Below are positions 8,825 through 18,396 of a stretch of DNA of 48,460 bases, piece after piece. Each line of letters starts with the position of its first letter. Position 1 is the stretch's first letter. Below the pieces are notes generated by a model, which saw nothing but the letters and a program-made list of their open reading frames with translations, was not told the origin of the DNA and did not search any database. The stretch is taken from positions 1-48,460 of the forward strand of contig CAWEHT010000218.1 in the NCBI GenBank assembly GCA_963808455.1. The letters are read 5' to 3'. Origin of the DNA: CAWEHT01 sp963808455. Its GTDB lineage: Bacteria; Chloroflexota; Anaerolineae; CG2-30-64-16. Position numbers and translations under genes: made by a program.

Positions 8825-10558
8825 ATGCGATCCAAGTCCTTTCTTGCCCTTGCCCTCTTTGTCGCCTTGAGCATGCTCTTGACCCAATGCACCCCGGCAT
8901 CGACCCCGGCGCCCGCTGCGCCTACCGCAGCGCCGGCCGAGGCCACCCAGCCGGCGGCTGCTCCCACCGAAGCGGCGGCGCCCACGGCGGCAGCCGCGGC
9001 GCCCGCCAGCACGGCTGCGCCAGCCGCTGCGGCCCCCGGCCAAAAGGTGCTCAGGGTCACTTTTTCCTGGCCCGACGCTATCGACCCGGCGATCGGCGAC
9101 GACTACGCCGCCTCGTCTTCGCTCATCAACCTGTACGACTCGCTCGTTTTCCCCAACGCCGCAGGCAGTGTTGATCCCTGGCTCGCCGACAAGTGGGATA
9201 TCTCCCAGGACGGCCTGACCTACACCTTCCACCTGCATCCGGGCGTGCTGTTCCACGACGGCAACCCACTCAAAGGCAGCGACGTCGTTTTCAGCTATAA
9301 CCGCCTCAAGACCATCGGCCAGGGGTTCGCCTACCTGGTGACACCTGGCGTGACGAACGTGGCTGCGCCCGACGACAGCACCGTCGTCTTCACTTTGGCC
9401 AAGCCCAGCGCCCTGTTCCTACCCAGCCTCGTGCGCCTGTACGTGGCCGAGGAATCTTTGGTCAAGCAGAATACCAACAACCAGGGCGCGTACGGCGCCA
9501 ACGGTGACTACGGCACCGCCTGGCTGCAGACCCATGACGCCGGCTCCGGCCCTTACATGGTCCAGGAGTTCCCGCTCGAACAATACCTGCTGATGCAGAA
9601 GAACACCAAATGGTGGGTCAAGTTTGCCGCCAACGCGCCGGACCAGGTTCGCTTCATCGGGACAACCGAAGGCGTGACCGTGCGCACGCTCATGCAAGGC
9701 AACCAGCTCGAGATCAGCGACCAGTGGCAGTCGTTCGAGGCTTACCAGGCCCTCGCGAAAATCGACGGCGTCAAGATCGCGCCCCTGCCCTCCATGACTT
9801 CCTTTTATTACATGCTCAACACCAAGAAACCGCCCACGGATGACGTCCATTGCCGCAAGGCCATGGAATGGGCCTTCGACTACCAATCGGCGCTCAGCCT
9901 GGAGTGGCCCGGCACGAAGCAGATGGTCGGCCCCGTGCCCGCCCTGGTGGCCGGCCACGATGCGAACGTGCTCGTTTACAGCCACGACCTGGACAAGGCC
10001 AAGGCCGAGCTGGCCCAGTGCAAGTATGCCAGCCAGCTCGATCAGAACCCTGTCACCCTCGACTGGACAGCGGAAGTGCCGGATGAGGAGAAGTACGCGT
10101 TGCTGTTCCAGTCGAACATGGCCGACATCGGCATGAAGGTCAACATCGTCAAGGTGCCGTGGCTCAGCGTCGTGCAAAACGAAAGCAAGCTGGAGAGCAG
10201 CCCGTCGATCACGACGATCTATGTGGCTTCCGACCTGCCCGAGGCCGGGCTGATGCTGCGGGAGAAGTACAGCTCCACTACGAACGGCACGTGGTATCAG
10301 AACGAGTGGCTGCAAGACAAGCAGCTCGATTCTGAAATCAACGACGCGCTTGGCACGCTCGACCAGACCCAGCGCTTTGCCAAGTACGACAAGATCCAGG
10401 AAGAACTGGTTGACATGGCACCCTCGCTCTGGCTCTACGACCAGATCGAGAAACACGCCTATCGCACCTGCGTCGACTGGCCTGCGACGCGCAATGAGAC
10501 CAGCCTGGTGCAGGGCTACGCCTTCTTCGCCGCCACTATCGGAGTGAACTGCCAGTAA
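8825..10558 (+). CDS. Peptide/nickel-type ABC transporter substrate-binding lipoprotein (SBP family 5)
   Basis: 577-residue extracytoplasmic solute-binding lipoprotein. ATG 8825 lies eight bases after GAGGAG. Signal peptide with lipidation Cys22 (MLLTQC), then an Ala/Pro/Thr spacer to about residue 75, long as in Chloroflexota binding proteins. The family-5 fold follows: LYDSLVFPN, LADKWDISQDGLTYTFHLHP, GVLFHDGNPLKGSDVVFSYN. Family members bind oligopeptides, dipeptides or other amides. Intact. First gene of the transporter operon; a hairpin in the 53-base gap to the permease probably keeps its transcript more abundant. The next genes and the peptidase at 23.5 kb suggest proline- or hydroxyproline-containing peptides (inference). 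Confidence 0.92.
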   Translation: MRSKSFLALALFVALSMLLTQCTPASTPAPAAPTAAPAEATQPAAAPTEAAAPTAAAAAPASTAAPAAAAPGQKVLRVTFSWPDAIDPAIGDDYAASSSLINLYDSLVFPNAAGSVDPWLADKWDISQDGLTYTFHLHPGVLFHDGNPLKGSDVVFSYNRLKTIGQGFAYLVTPGVTNVAAPDDSTVVFTLAKPSALFLPSLVRLYVAEESLVKQNTNNQGAYGANGDYGTAWLQTHDAGSGPYMVQEFPLEQYLLMQKNTKWWVKFAANAPDQVRFIGTTEGVTVRTLMQGNQLEISDQWQSFEAYQALAKIDGVKIAPLPSMTSFYYMLNTKKPPTDDVHCRKAMEWAFDYQSALSLEWPGTKQMVGPVPALVAGHDANVLVYSHDLDKAKAELAQCKYASQLDQNPVTLDWTAEVPDEEKYALLFQSNMADIGMKVNIVKVPWLSVVQNESKLESSPSITTIYVASDLPEAGLMLREKYSSTTNGTWYQNEWLQDKQLDSEINDALGTLDQTQRFAKYDKIQEELVDMAPSLWLYDQIEKHAYRTCVDWPATRNETSLVQGYAFFAATIGVNCQ

Positions 10559-10567
10559 CTCCGAGGC

Positions 10568-10596
10568 TTGCCCCCGCTCCGCCGGGGCGGGGGCAA
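10568..10596 (+). promoter_or_regulatory. Intra-operon hairpin between binding protein and permease
   Basis: Perfect 10-bp stem (10568-10577 / 10587-10596) with a 9-base loop and no T tract. The position, directly after the binding-protein stop, is where ABC operons often carry an mRNA-stabilising or attenuating hairpin. Confidence 0.6.
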
Positions 10597-10611
10597 AGAG
10601 GGAATCCAAAC

Positions 10612-11640
10612 ATGTCATTGTTGAAGTTCATCCTTCGCCGTCTCATTTATTCTCTCCTGGTGCTGCTCGGACTTTCCATGGTCATTTTCGTCATTGCCCG
10701 GATCATGCCCGGCGACCCGGCGCGCATGGCGGTCGGGGAGATGGCGCCGCAGTGGGTGGTCGACAGGCTGCGAGAACAAATGCATCTCAACCAGTCGCTG
10801 CCCGTCCAGTACTATTACTGGCTGCTCGATGCCGTGCGGGGCGATTTCGGCCTATCGCTCGTCACGCAGCGCCCGGTCACCAGCGACATCAGGGAATTCT
10901 TCCCGGCATCGTTGGAACTCGTGCTCTGCTCCGGCCTGTTGTCCTCGATTGGAGGCATCGGGCTGGGCGTTGTCTCCGCCCGCCACAAGGACACCTGGAT
11001 CGACAACGCCGTGCGCGTCTTCTCCTACGCCGGCGTCGTGACACCGTCCTTCGTGTTCGCCATCCTCTTCATTTTGCTGTTCGGGTGGATCCTGCATTGG
11101 TTCCCCGTGATCGGACGCCTGAGCGATCAGATGAAGGCTCCGCCCACTATCACCGGGCTGGTCACAATCGACTCGCTCCTGGCGGGGCGCCTCGACGCCT
11201 TTGTCGATGCCGTGCGGCACCTGATCTTGCCGGCCCTCGCGCTGGCCATGGGCCCCATCGCGCAGGAATCGCGCATCACGAGGTCCACCATGTCGGATAA
11301 CTTGAGCAAGGACTATATCGCATCGGCCCGTGCGTTGGGTGTTCCCGAGCGGATCGTCATGGGGCGCTTCCTGCTCAAGCCTTCCCTGATCCCGACCGTC
11401 TCGATCTTGGGCCTGGACATCGCCTCGACCTTCAGTATCGCCTTCCTGGTCGAGCTGATCTTCAATTGGCCCGGGCTGGCGCGCTACGGCCTGACCTCCA
11501 TGCTTCACAAGGACCTGAACGCCATTTCGGCGGTCATCCTCGTGCTTGGCGTCATCTTCGTCGTCGTCAACATCGTGGTCGATATCATCGTCGCCCAGCT
11601 CGATCCTCGCATCCAGCTGAACGCGACAAGGAGCGCATAG
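10612..11640 (+). CDS. Peptide ABC transporter permease, DppB/OppB type
   Basis: 342-residue inner-membrane permease, intact. The N-terminal helix (LLKFILRRLIYSLLVLLGLS) and periplasmic motif MPGDPARMAVG are typical of DppB/OppB. About six helices. The cytosolic coupling loop around residues 235-260 contains the EAA-type stretch YIASARALGVPERIVMGRFL, which docks on the ATPases. The ending VVDIIVAQLDPRI matches the family. It forms a heterodimer with the next gene product. Gaps of 53 and 5 bases to its neighbours indicate one operon. Confidence 0.92.
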   Translation: MSLLKFILRRLIYSLLVLLGLSMVIFVIARIMPGDPARMAVGEMAPQWVVDRLREQMHLNQSLPVQYYYWLLDAVRGDFGLSLVTQRPVTSDIREFFPASLELVLCSGLLSSIGGIGLGVVSARHKDTWIDNAVRVFSYAGVVTPSFVFAILFILLFGWILHWFPVIGRLSDQMKAPPTITGLVTIDSLLAGRLDAFVDAVRHLILPALALAMGPIAQESRITRSTMSDNLSKDYIASARALGVPERIVMGRFLLKPSLIPTVSILGLDIASTFSIAFLVELIFNWPGLARYGLTSMLHKDLNAISAVILVLGVIFVVVNIVVDIIVAQLDPRIQLNATRSA

Positions 11641-11645
11641 AGGTC

Positions 11646-12578
11646 ATGGCTGAATCAGCAAATGTCAGCGGGCAACTGGCTACAGCCCTCACCGCCCAGC
11701 GGATCAGCCAGCTCGAACGCGCCTCTCGCCGGGAGAATCTGGGTCGGTCGTGGTACAAGTTCTCGCGCAATCCTCTCTCGGTCGTGGGCCTGGCCACCGT
11801 CGTGTTGGTGATCCTTCTGGCCATCTTTGCGCCGTACGTGACGCCTTTTCCCCGCCACGCGGGGGCGTTCGTCGACTTCGCCCACGCCAAGGTCCCGCCG
11901 GGCGGCAAATACTTGCTCGGCACCGACCAAATCGGCCGCGACATCCTGACCCGTATCATCTTCGGCCTGCGCTCCTCCCTGCTGATGGGCATCCTCGTGC
12001 TGGTCCTCGTAGTGCCGCCCGGCGTCCTGTTGGGATTGCTGGCAGGCTACTTTCAGGGCCGGTGGATCGACACGGTCATCATGCGCATCACCGACATCTT
12101 CCTGGCTGTGCCGCCCCTGATCCTGGCCCTCGCGGTGGCCTCGGTGCTCTCGCCGAACCTGTGGAACGGCATGCTGGCGGTATCGCTGATGTGGTGGCCC
12201 TGGTATACCCGCCTGGTTTACGGCCTGGCGAGCCAGCTGCGCAACGAGTATTTCGTGGCAGCGGCCGAGGTCAACGGCGCCAGCCTGTGGCACATCCTGT
12301 TCCGCGAGATCTTGCCCAATACCGTCTCGCCCGTCCTGACGAAGATGAGCCTCGACGTGGCCTGGGTCATCATCATCGGCTCCATGCTCAGTTTCGTCGG
12401 GCTGGGCGTGCAGCCCCCCGAGCCCAGCCTGGGCACCATGGTGGCCGACGGCGCCACCTACCTTCCGGACCAATGGTGGATCGCGGTCTTCCCGGCGCTG
12501 GCCATCGTGGTCGTCGTGCTGGGCTTCAACCTGCTCGGCGACGGCGTGCGTGATATGTTCGCGGCAGAGGGGGTTTGA
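11646..12578 (+). CDS. Peptide ABC transporter permease, DppC/OppC type
   Basis: 310-residue partner permease. ATG 11646 follows GAGG five bases upstream. The N-terminal cytosolic segment (residues 1-40) and first helix come before the conserved LLGTDQIGRDILTRIIFGLR of DppC/OppC proteins. The EAA loop is YFVAAAEVNGASLWHILFRE, and GVQPPEPSLGTMVADG is a family hallmark. Intact, one base from the ATPase gene. Its function is to form the translocation path with the DppB-like subunit. Confidence 0.92.
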   Translation: MAESANVSGQLATALTAQRISQLERASRRENLGRSWYKFSRNPLSVVGLATVVLVILLAIFAPYVTPFPRHAGAFVDFAHAKVPPGGKYLLGTDQIGRDILTRIIFGLRSSLLMGILVLVLVVPPGVLLGLLAGYFQGRWIDTVIMRITDIFLAVPPLILALAVASVLSPNLWNGMLAVSLMWWPWYTRLVYGLASQLRNEYFVAAAEVNGASLWHILFREILPNTVSPVLTKMSLDVAWVIIIGSMLSFVGLGVQPPEPSLGTMVADGATYLPDQWWIAVFPALAIVVVVLGFNLLGDGVRDMFAAEGV

Positions 12579-12579
12579 G

Positions 12580-13567
12580 ATGGCGGAGCCTGTGCTGCTC
12601 GAGATCAAGAACCTCCAGGTGCACTTCGAGGTCTATGGCGGCCGCCTCAAGGTCCTCGACGGCATCAACATCACCGTAGCCGCCGGCGAGAAGGTCGGCC
12701 TGGTCGGCGAGACGGGCTGCGGCAAGACCACCACGATGAAGGCCGTGCTGCGCGTCCTGCCGATGCCGCCCGCCAAGATCCTGCCGGGCTCCGAGATCTG
12801 CTTCAAGGGCCGGGACATCCTGAAAATGGGCCAGCACGACCTGCAAGCGGTGCGCGGGCGGGGCATCTCGATGATCTTCCAGGACCCCACGGCCGGCGCT
12901 CAACCCGGTCTTCACGATCGGCCAGCAATTGGAAGCGGTCATCGCCCAGGCGGGCACCAACGGGGCCGCGCTCACGCAGCGCGAGGTCCATCGACACGCC
13001 GTGGCCGCGCTCCAGGAAGTGGCCCTGGCCGACCCGGACAGATTGCTGCGCAGCTACCCGGCGCAGCTGAGCGGCGGCATGCGGCAGCGTGTTTGCATCG
13101 GCATGGCGCTGGCCACCGGACCGGCACTGCTGATCGCCGACGAGCCGGGCACCTCGCTCGACGTCACCATCCAGGACCAGATCCTGCGGCTGTTGCGCGC
13201 CCTGGTCGTGAACAAGAACACGTCGGTGATCCTGATCACGCATACGCTTGGCATCGTCCGAGAGCTGACGGACCGCGTCTACGTGATGTACGCCGGCAAC
13301 GTGGTAGAGGCGGCGAGCACGGCCGCCCTCTTCGACAAGCCTCTGCACCCGTACGCCCAGGGGCTGATGCAGACAGTACCTCGGCTGACGGGCGGGGGCA
13401 TCGCCAGCGGCATCCCGGGCCGCATCCCCGATTATCTCAACCCACCCTCAGGGTGTCGTTTTCACCCGCGTTGCCAGCACGCCATGGAGGTCTGCCGCAC
13501 GCGCAAGCCGCCGGCGTTCCGTGTCGCTGACGGCCACGAGGTGGCGTGCTTCCTCTATCAGAGCTAA
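12580..13567 (+). CDS. Peptide ABC transporter ATPase, DppD/OppD type, one frame break
   Basis: About 328 residues. Walker A GETGCGKTTT, Q-loop IFQDP, signature LSGGMRQRV, Walker B LLIADEPGTSLDV, H-loop ILITHTLG. The C-terminal oligopeptide-transporter extension has the Cys cluster GCRFHPRCQHAMEVC. One extra base near 12895 breaks the expected PTAALNPVFTIG into two frames; removing it joins them, so error is likely. ATG 12580 lies one base after the DppC stop. Powers import together with the next ATPase. Confidence 0.88.
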
Positions 13568-13568
13568 A

Positions 13569-14565
13569 ATGACAGACGAAATCCTCACAGCTACCGATCT
13601 CAAGAAATACTTCGTCGTCGGCCACACGGGGTGGCCGGAGCGGGTCCCGGTGACCGTCAAGGCCGTTGACGGGGTGTCTTTCGCCGTGCATGAGGGCGAA
13701 ACCCTGGGGCTGGTCGGCGAGTCGGGCTCTGGCAAGAGCACCGTGGCCTATACGGCCGTCGGCATGTACCGGCCCACCGCAGGCAGCCTGGAGTTCCGCG
13801 GCCAGGATCTCTTTGACAGCGGCGGGGCGCGGCCCCAGCACCTGCGCAAGGCCATCCAGATCGTCTTCCAGGACCCCGGCTCCTCTTTGAACCCCAGGGC
13901 CACCATCAAGAGCATCCTGGAGATGCCCCTGCGGGTCCACCAACACGGCCAGAACCGCATCGAGCAGGTCGTGCGCCTCCTGGAGATCGTTGACATGCCG
14001 CCCGAGTACATGTACAAATACCCGCACATGTTGAGCGGCGGCGAGAAACAGATCGTGGGCGTCGCGCGCGCCCTCGCCAGCGACCCGCAGCTGGTCATCC
14101 TCGACGAGCCGACTTCGGCATTGGACGTGTCGGTGCAGGCCAAGATGATCAACCTTCTGCTGCGCCTGCAGAAGGAGTTCAATCTTTCGTACCTCTTCAT
14201 AACGCACGACCTGAGCCTCATGCGCAACGTCGCCACGCGGTGTGGCGATCATGTACCTGGGCAGGACCTGCGAGGTGGCGGAGACGTCGGACTTCTTCCA
14301 GAGGCCGCTGCACCCCTACACGCAGATGCTGCTCTCATCGATCCCGGTGATCTCGGCGGCCGAGGAGGAGCTCAAGCCGCGGAAGGTGATCTCGACCGGC
14401 GAGATTCCGAGCCCGGTCAACCTGCCCACAGGCTGCAGTTTCCACACGCGCTGCCCGTTCGTCATGGACGTCTGCGTGCGCGTCGACCCACAGATGGTCG
14501 AGAGTGCGCCGGGGCACCAGGTCCGTTGTCATCTTTTCACGCAACCGGCCCCGCTGGCCCAGTAG
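13569..14565 (+). CDS. Peptide ABC transporter ATPase, DppF/OppF type, one frame break
   Basis: About 331 residues. Walker A GESGSGKST, Q-loop IVFQDPGSSLNP, signature LSGGEKQIV, Walker B LVILDEPTSALDV, H-loop LFITHDLSL. The C-terminal region from HPYTQMLLSSIP onward, with GCSFHTRCPFVMDVC, is in another frame because of one extra base near 14241 (expected ATRVAIMYLG). Without the correction the first frame runs on artificially into hyuA; the true stop is at 14563-14565. Completes the five-gene importer (SBP, two permeases, two ATPases). Confidence 0.88.
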
Positions 14566-14627
14566 CCTGGCCCCGACGTCGGGCCAACCGGCTGAAAGGG
14601 CAAAGGGCGGTAGGAGGAGTGCTTCAC

Positions 14628-16676
14628 ATGCTACGAGTGGCAACCGATATCGGAGGCACGTTCACGGACCTCGTGTTCGTGACGAAAGAGGGTGAGGTTG
14701 GCACGGCCAAGAGCCACACGACCCCCGCGCAGTACGAGAAGGGCGTGATGGACGTGATCGCCAGGAGCCAGATCCGGCCGGATGAGTTCGTGTCCTTCGT
14801 GCACGGGACCACGATCGTCATCAATGCGATCACCGAAAGGAAAGGGGCCAGGGCGGCGCTGCTCACCACGGAGGGGTTCCGCGACGTGCTCGAGATCGGG
14901 CGCGGCAACCGGCCCGACTTCTTCAACCTCGAGTATCGCAAGCCGACGCCGTTCGTGCCGCGCTACCTGCGGCGGGAGATACCTGAGCGCATCTCCTACG
15001 TCGGGGCGGAGGTCAAACCGCTCGACCTTTCCGGCCTTCCGGCCATCCTCGACGATTTTCGGCGGGAAGGGGTCGAGGCCATCGCCATCTGCCTCATAAA
15101 CTCCTACGCCAACCCGGCCCACGAACAGGCGACGCTGGCTCGTATCAAGCAGCTTTGGCCCGAGGTTTCGGTGGTTGCCTCGCACCAGATCACGCGCGAG
15201 TGGCGTGAATACGAGCGCACCAACACTGCCGTGTTGTCGGCTTACGTCCAGCCCATCGCCCACCGCTACCTCGACCGGTTGACCGGGTGCCTGTCAGACG
15301 CAGGCATGCGCTGCACCCCCTACATCATGCAGTCGAATTGCGGCGTCGACACGGTCAAGAACGCCCGCCAGATCCCGATCACCATGATCGAATCGGGCCC
15401 GGCCAGCGGCGTGTGGGGCGCGGCGGCGCTGGGCCGGCTGATCGGTGAGCTCAACGCCATCGCCATCGACATCGGCGGCACGACCGCCAAATGCGGGCTC
15501 ATCACAGGGGGCGAGGTCAAGCTCAACACCAACTACCTGGTCGAGCGCTCCGAGCGGTCCGCAGGCTATCCCGTGATGGTGCCCGTGGTCGACCTGGTAG
15601 AGATCGGCAATGGCGGCGGCTCGATCGCCTGGGTTGACGAATACCGCCGGCTGCACGTCGGCCCCCAGAGCGCGGGCGCCGTGCCTGGCCCGGTATCCTA
15701 CGGTATCGGAGGCACCGAGGCGACAACGACCGACGCCAACCTGGCCCTGGGCTGCATCAACCCGGATTACTTCTGCGGCGGCACCCTGGTCGCCGACATG
15801 CCCGCCGTTGACCGGGCGCTGGACAAGCTGGCGCAGACGCTGGGCACGGCGCGCACGGAGGCCGCGCGGTATCGTGCGGATCGCCAACAACAACATGGTC
15901 AATGCCATCAAGCTCATCTCGGTCAATCGTGGCCACGACCCGCGCGATTTCACCCTCATCGCCTTTGGCGGGGGCGGCGGTATGCATGCCTGCGCCCTGG
16001 CCAGGGAGCTGGGCATCAAGAAGGTGGTCGTGCCCAGCCTTTCAGGTGTCTTCTCGGCGTGGGGCATGTTGCTCACGATCTCCGGCGCGATCATCTGCAG
16101 ACTCAGATCGTGGACCTGACCGGCGAGGAATGCGCCTCTACAATCAACAGCGCGCTGCAGGCCCTCGAGAAGCAGGCCATCGATGAGTTCGCAGTCGAAC
16201 AGATCGACGCGTCGCGCGTGCATTTCATGCGCTACGGCCGCTGCCGCTACCAGAACCAGGAGCACTCGGTGGAGATCCGTCTCCCCGACGGCCCCATCAC
16301 AGTCAACCAGCTCACGGCGATCCGCGAGCGTTTCGACTCGGACTACGAGCGTGAGTACACTTACCGTCTGCCTGCCCCGGTGGAACTGGTCTGCTATCAC
16401 CTCGTCGCTGTGGCCGACGTTGACAAGCTCAAGCCGCAGACGCGCCCCACGACCGGCCGCCGGCTCGCCGATGCCGTTAAGGCAACCCGCGAGGTGGATT
16501 ACGTCGAGGCAGGCGTGCAACAAGCCACCATCTACAACGGGGAGGCTCTGGAACCGGGCATGAGCTTCGTGGGCCCTGCCATCGTCGAGGAGTCGGGCAC
16601 CACCGTCGTGATCCCGCCTGGCCTGCCATGCCATATCGATGATTATGGCAATTACGTCATCCAGACGGCGCAGTAA
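14628..16676 (+). CDS. Hydantoinase/oxoprolinase family subunit A (HyuA-like), two compensating frame breaks
   Basis: About 683 residues. ATG 14628 follows TAGGAGG ten bases upstream. The N-terminal hydantoinase/oxoprolinase domain starts VATDIGGTFTDLVFV. The central domain carries GPASGVWGAAALG and the phosphate-binding AIDIGGTTAKCGLI of the actin-like ATPase fold. The C-terminal domain ends GLPCHIDDYGNYVI. Between about 15868 and 16077 the protein continues in another frame (RIANNNMVNAIKL, AFGGGGGMHACALAREL); adding one base at each end restores a continuous protein. Family members cleave or carboxylate cyclic amides and ketones with ATP (N-methylhydantoinase, 5-oxoprolinase, acetone/acetophenone carboxylase). 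Substrate here unknown. Works with HyuB, 11 bases downstream. Confidence 0.88.
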   Translation: MLRVATDIGGTFTDLVFVTKEGEVGTAKSHTTPAQYEKGVMDVIARSQIRPDEFVSFVHGTTIVINAITERKGARAALLTTEGFRDVLEIGRGNRPDFFNLEYRKPTPFVPRYLRREIPERISYVGAEVKPLDLSGLPAILDDFRREGVEAIAICLINSYANPAHEQATLARIKQLWPEVSVVASHQITREWREYERTNTAVLSAYVQPIAHRYLDRLTGCLSDAGMRCTPYIMQSNCGVDTVKNARQIPITMIESGPASGVWGAAALGRLIGELNAIAIDIGGTTAKCGLITGGEVKLNTNYLVERSERSAGYPVMVPVVDLVEIGNGGGSIAWVDEYRRLHVGPQSAGAVPGPVSYGIGGTEATTTDANLALGCINPDYFCGGTLVADMPAVDRALDKLAQTLGTARTEAARYRADRQQQHGQCHQAHLGQSWPRPARFHPHRLWRGRRYACLRPGQGAGHQEGGRAQPFRCLLGVGHVAHDLRRDHLQTQIVDLTGEECASTINSALQALEKQAIDEFAVEQIDASRVHFMRYGRCRYQNQEHSVEIRLPDGPITVNQLTAIRERFDSDYEREYTYRLPAPVELVCYHLVAVADVDKLKPQTRPTTGRRLADAVKATREVDYVEAGVQQATIYNGEALEPGMSFVGPAIVEESGTTVVIPPGLPCHIDDYGNYVIQTAQ

Positions 16677-16687
16677 GGAGACCTCCT

Positions 16688-18364
16688 GTGACACCAACGT
16701 ACGATCCGATCACCATAGAAATCATCCAGAACTCGCTGCAGGCCGCCGCTGACGAGATGTTCGCCGCCTTGCGGCACACGGCCATGAGCGCCATCATCTA
16801 CGAAGTGCTCGATATGGGCACCGGCATCACCGATCGTCACGGCGAGATGGCAGGGTCGGGGGCCGGCATCCCGGCCTTCGTCGGCGTGCTGGACAAGACG
16901 GTCAAGAACATCCTCGCCAAGTTCAACAAGCCGGGTGATATCGAGCCGGGTGACATCTTCGCGACCAATGATCCCTACCACGGCGGCGTGACCCACCTGA
17001 ACGACGTCGTGCTCGTGATGCCCGTGTTCGCCGGGGGCGATATCGTGGCGTGGACGGCCAACATCGCCCATTGGAACGACGTGGGTGGCATGGTGCCGGG
17101 CAGCATGTCGACCGACGCACACGAGATCTTCCAGGAAGGCATGATCCTGAGCGGGATCAAGGTCTTCGCCCGCGGGCAGCCGATCCGCTCGGTATTCGAC
17201 ATCCTGACGGCAAACTGCCGCATGCCCGACTTCCTGACCGGCGACCTGTGGGCCGGGGTGGCTTCGGTCCGTGTGGGCGAGCGGCGCATCCTGGAGATCG
17301 TGAACAAGTACGGGGAGGACACCTTCCTGCACACGCTCGATGAATATATGGACTACGGCGAGCGCGTCAGCCTGGCGGCCCTGAAGGGCCTCGCCAAGGG
17401 CACCTATTCGCTCGTCGAGGAGCAGGACACCGGCGAGCCGTGGCGGGTGACGGTCGAGATCCGGGAAGGCGAATTCATCGTTGACCTTCGCGACAACCCC
17501 GCCCAATCCAAGGGCCCGTTCAACATGAGCCGGGACGAGTCGGTGACAGCCTGCCAGATCGCCTTCAAGGGCGTCACGTCCCCCGATCGCGTCGCCAACG
17601 GTGGCACATTCCGCCCTTTGACCGTTCTGACACGCCCAGGCAGCATCTTCGATCCGATCTTCCCCGCCGCCCAGGGCATCTACTACGAGATGACGATCCG
17701 GCTCGAGGACCTTGTCGTGCGCTGTCTCGCGCCTGAGATGGCCGACAGGCTGCCGGCGGGACACTTCGCCTCAGTCTGCGGCACCCTGTTCGGAGGCATC
17801 CACCCGAATACGGGCCGGACCTACGCCGTGATCGAGCCGGAGCTCGGCGGCTGGGGTGGCTCACCTACGTCCGACGGCAATCCGGGGCAGTTCTCCGCCT
17901 TGCACGGCGAGACCTACAATTGCCCGGCGGAAGTGGCCGAAGCGCGCTACGGGGTGGCCGTGGATTACCTCAGCTTCCACGACGAGCATGGCGGCGCCGG
18001 CCTGCACCGCGGCGGCAAAGGCGTGCGCATCGACTACCGCATGAAATCCGATAACGCCTGGCTCACCGTCGCCTACACCCGGTCACGGGTGCTTCCCTGG
18101 CCGCTCAGGGGCGGCCACGAAGGATCGCCCAACCACGTGGTCGTGGTGCGGGCCGACGGCCACAGCGAGGACTATTCCGTGGTCAGCGGGCTCACGGTCA
18201 ACTGCGATGAGGTCATCCGGATCATCACCGGGACCGGGGCCGGCTGGGGCGACCCCATGCAGCGCGACCTGGAGCTGGTCAAAGAGGACCTCAAGAACGG
18301 CTACATCACGCGGGAGGAGGCCGACCGCGAATACGGGCTGAGCGAGAGGCAGGCAAGGGCGTAG
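16688..18364 (+). CDS. Hydantoinase family subunit B (HyuB-like)
   Basis: Intact 558-residue partner of HyuA. GTG 16688 follows a GGAGACC element. The family start is visible (YDPITIEIIQNSLQAAADEM), as are the metal-site region GDIFATNDPYHGGVTHLNDV with Asp/His ligands and NIAHWNDVGGMVPGSM. The Gly-rich C-terminal portion contains GGAGLHRGGKGVRIDYRM and ends GAGWGDPMQRDLELVKEDLK. Family members supply the catalytic metal site of ATP-dependent cyclic-amide hydrolases or carboxylases. Located between an oligopeptide importer and a glycyl radical enzyme, it may open a lactam such as 5-oxoproline or a cyclic dipeptide derived from the imported peptides (inference). Confidence 0.92.
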   Translation: MTPTYDPITIEIIQNSLQAAADEMFAALRHTAMSAIIYEVLDMGTGITDRHGEMAGSGAGIPAFVGVLDKTVKNILAKFNKPGDIEPGDIFATNDPYHGGVTHLNDVVLVMPVFAGGDIVAWTANIAHWNDVGGMVPGSMSTDAHEIFQEGMILSGIKVFARGQPIRSVFDILTANCRMPDFLTGDLWAGVASVRVGERRILEIVNKYGEDTFLHTLDEYMDYGERVSLAALKGLAKGTYSLVEEQDTGEPWRVTVEIREGEFIVDLRDNPAQSKGPFNMSRDESVTACQIAFKGVTSPDRVANGGTFRPLTVLTRPGSIFDPIFPAAQGIYYEMTIRLEDLVVRCLAPEMADRLPAGHFASVCGTLFGGIHPNTGRTYAVIEPELGGWGGSPTSDGNPGQFSALHGETYNCPAEVAEARYGVAVDYLSFHDEHGGAGLHRGGKGVRIDYRMKSDNAWLTVAYTRSRVLPWPLRGGHEGSPNHVVVVRADGHSEDYSVVSGLTVNCDEVIRIITGTGAGWGDPMQRDLELVKEDLKNGYITREEADREYGLSERQARA

Positions 18365-18396
18365 CTGGAACCGGGCAACGCAGAGGGAGACGTGCC

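Noticed and set aside
13521..16676. A single open frame of over 1000 codons joining an ABC ATPase to hyuA
   Set aside because: The ATPase C-terminus continues in another frame to a stop at 14565 and hyuA has its own ribosome-binding site and start at 14628. The fusion is produced by one extra base near 14241.
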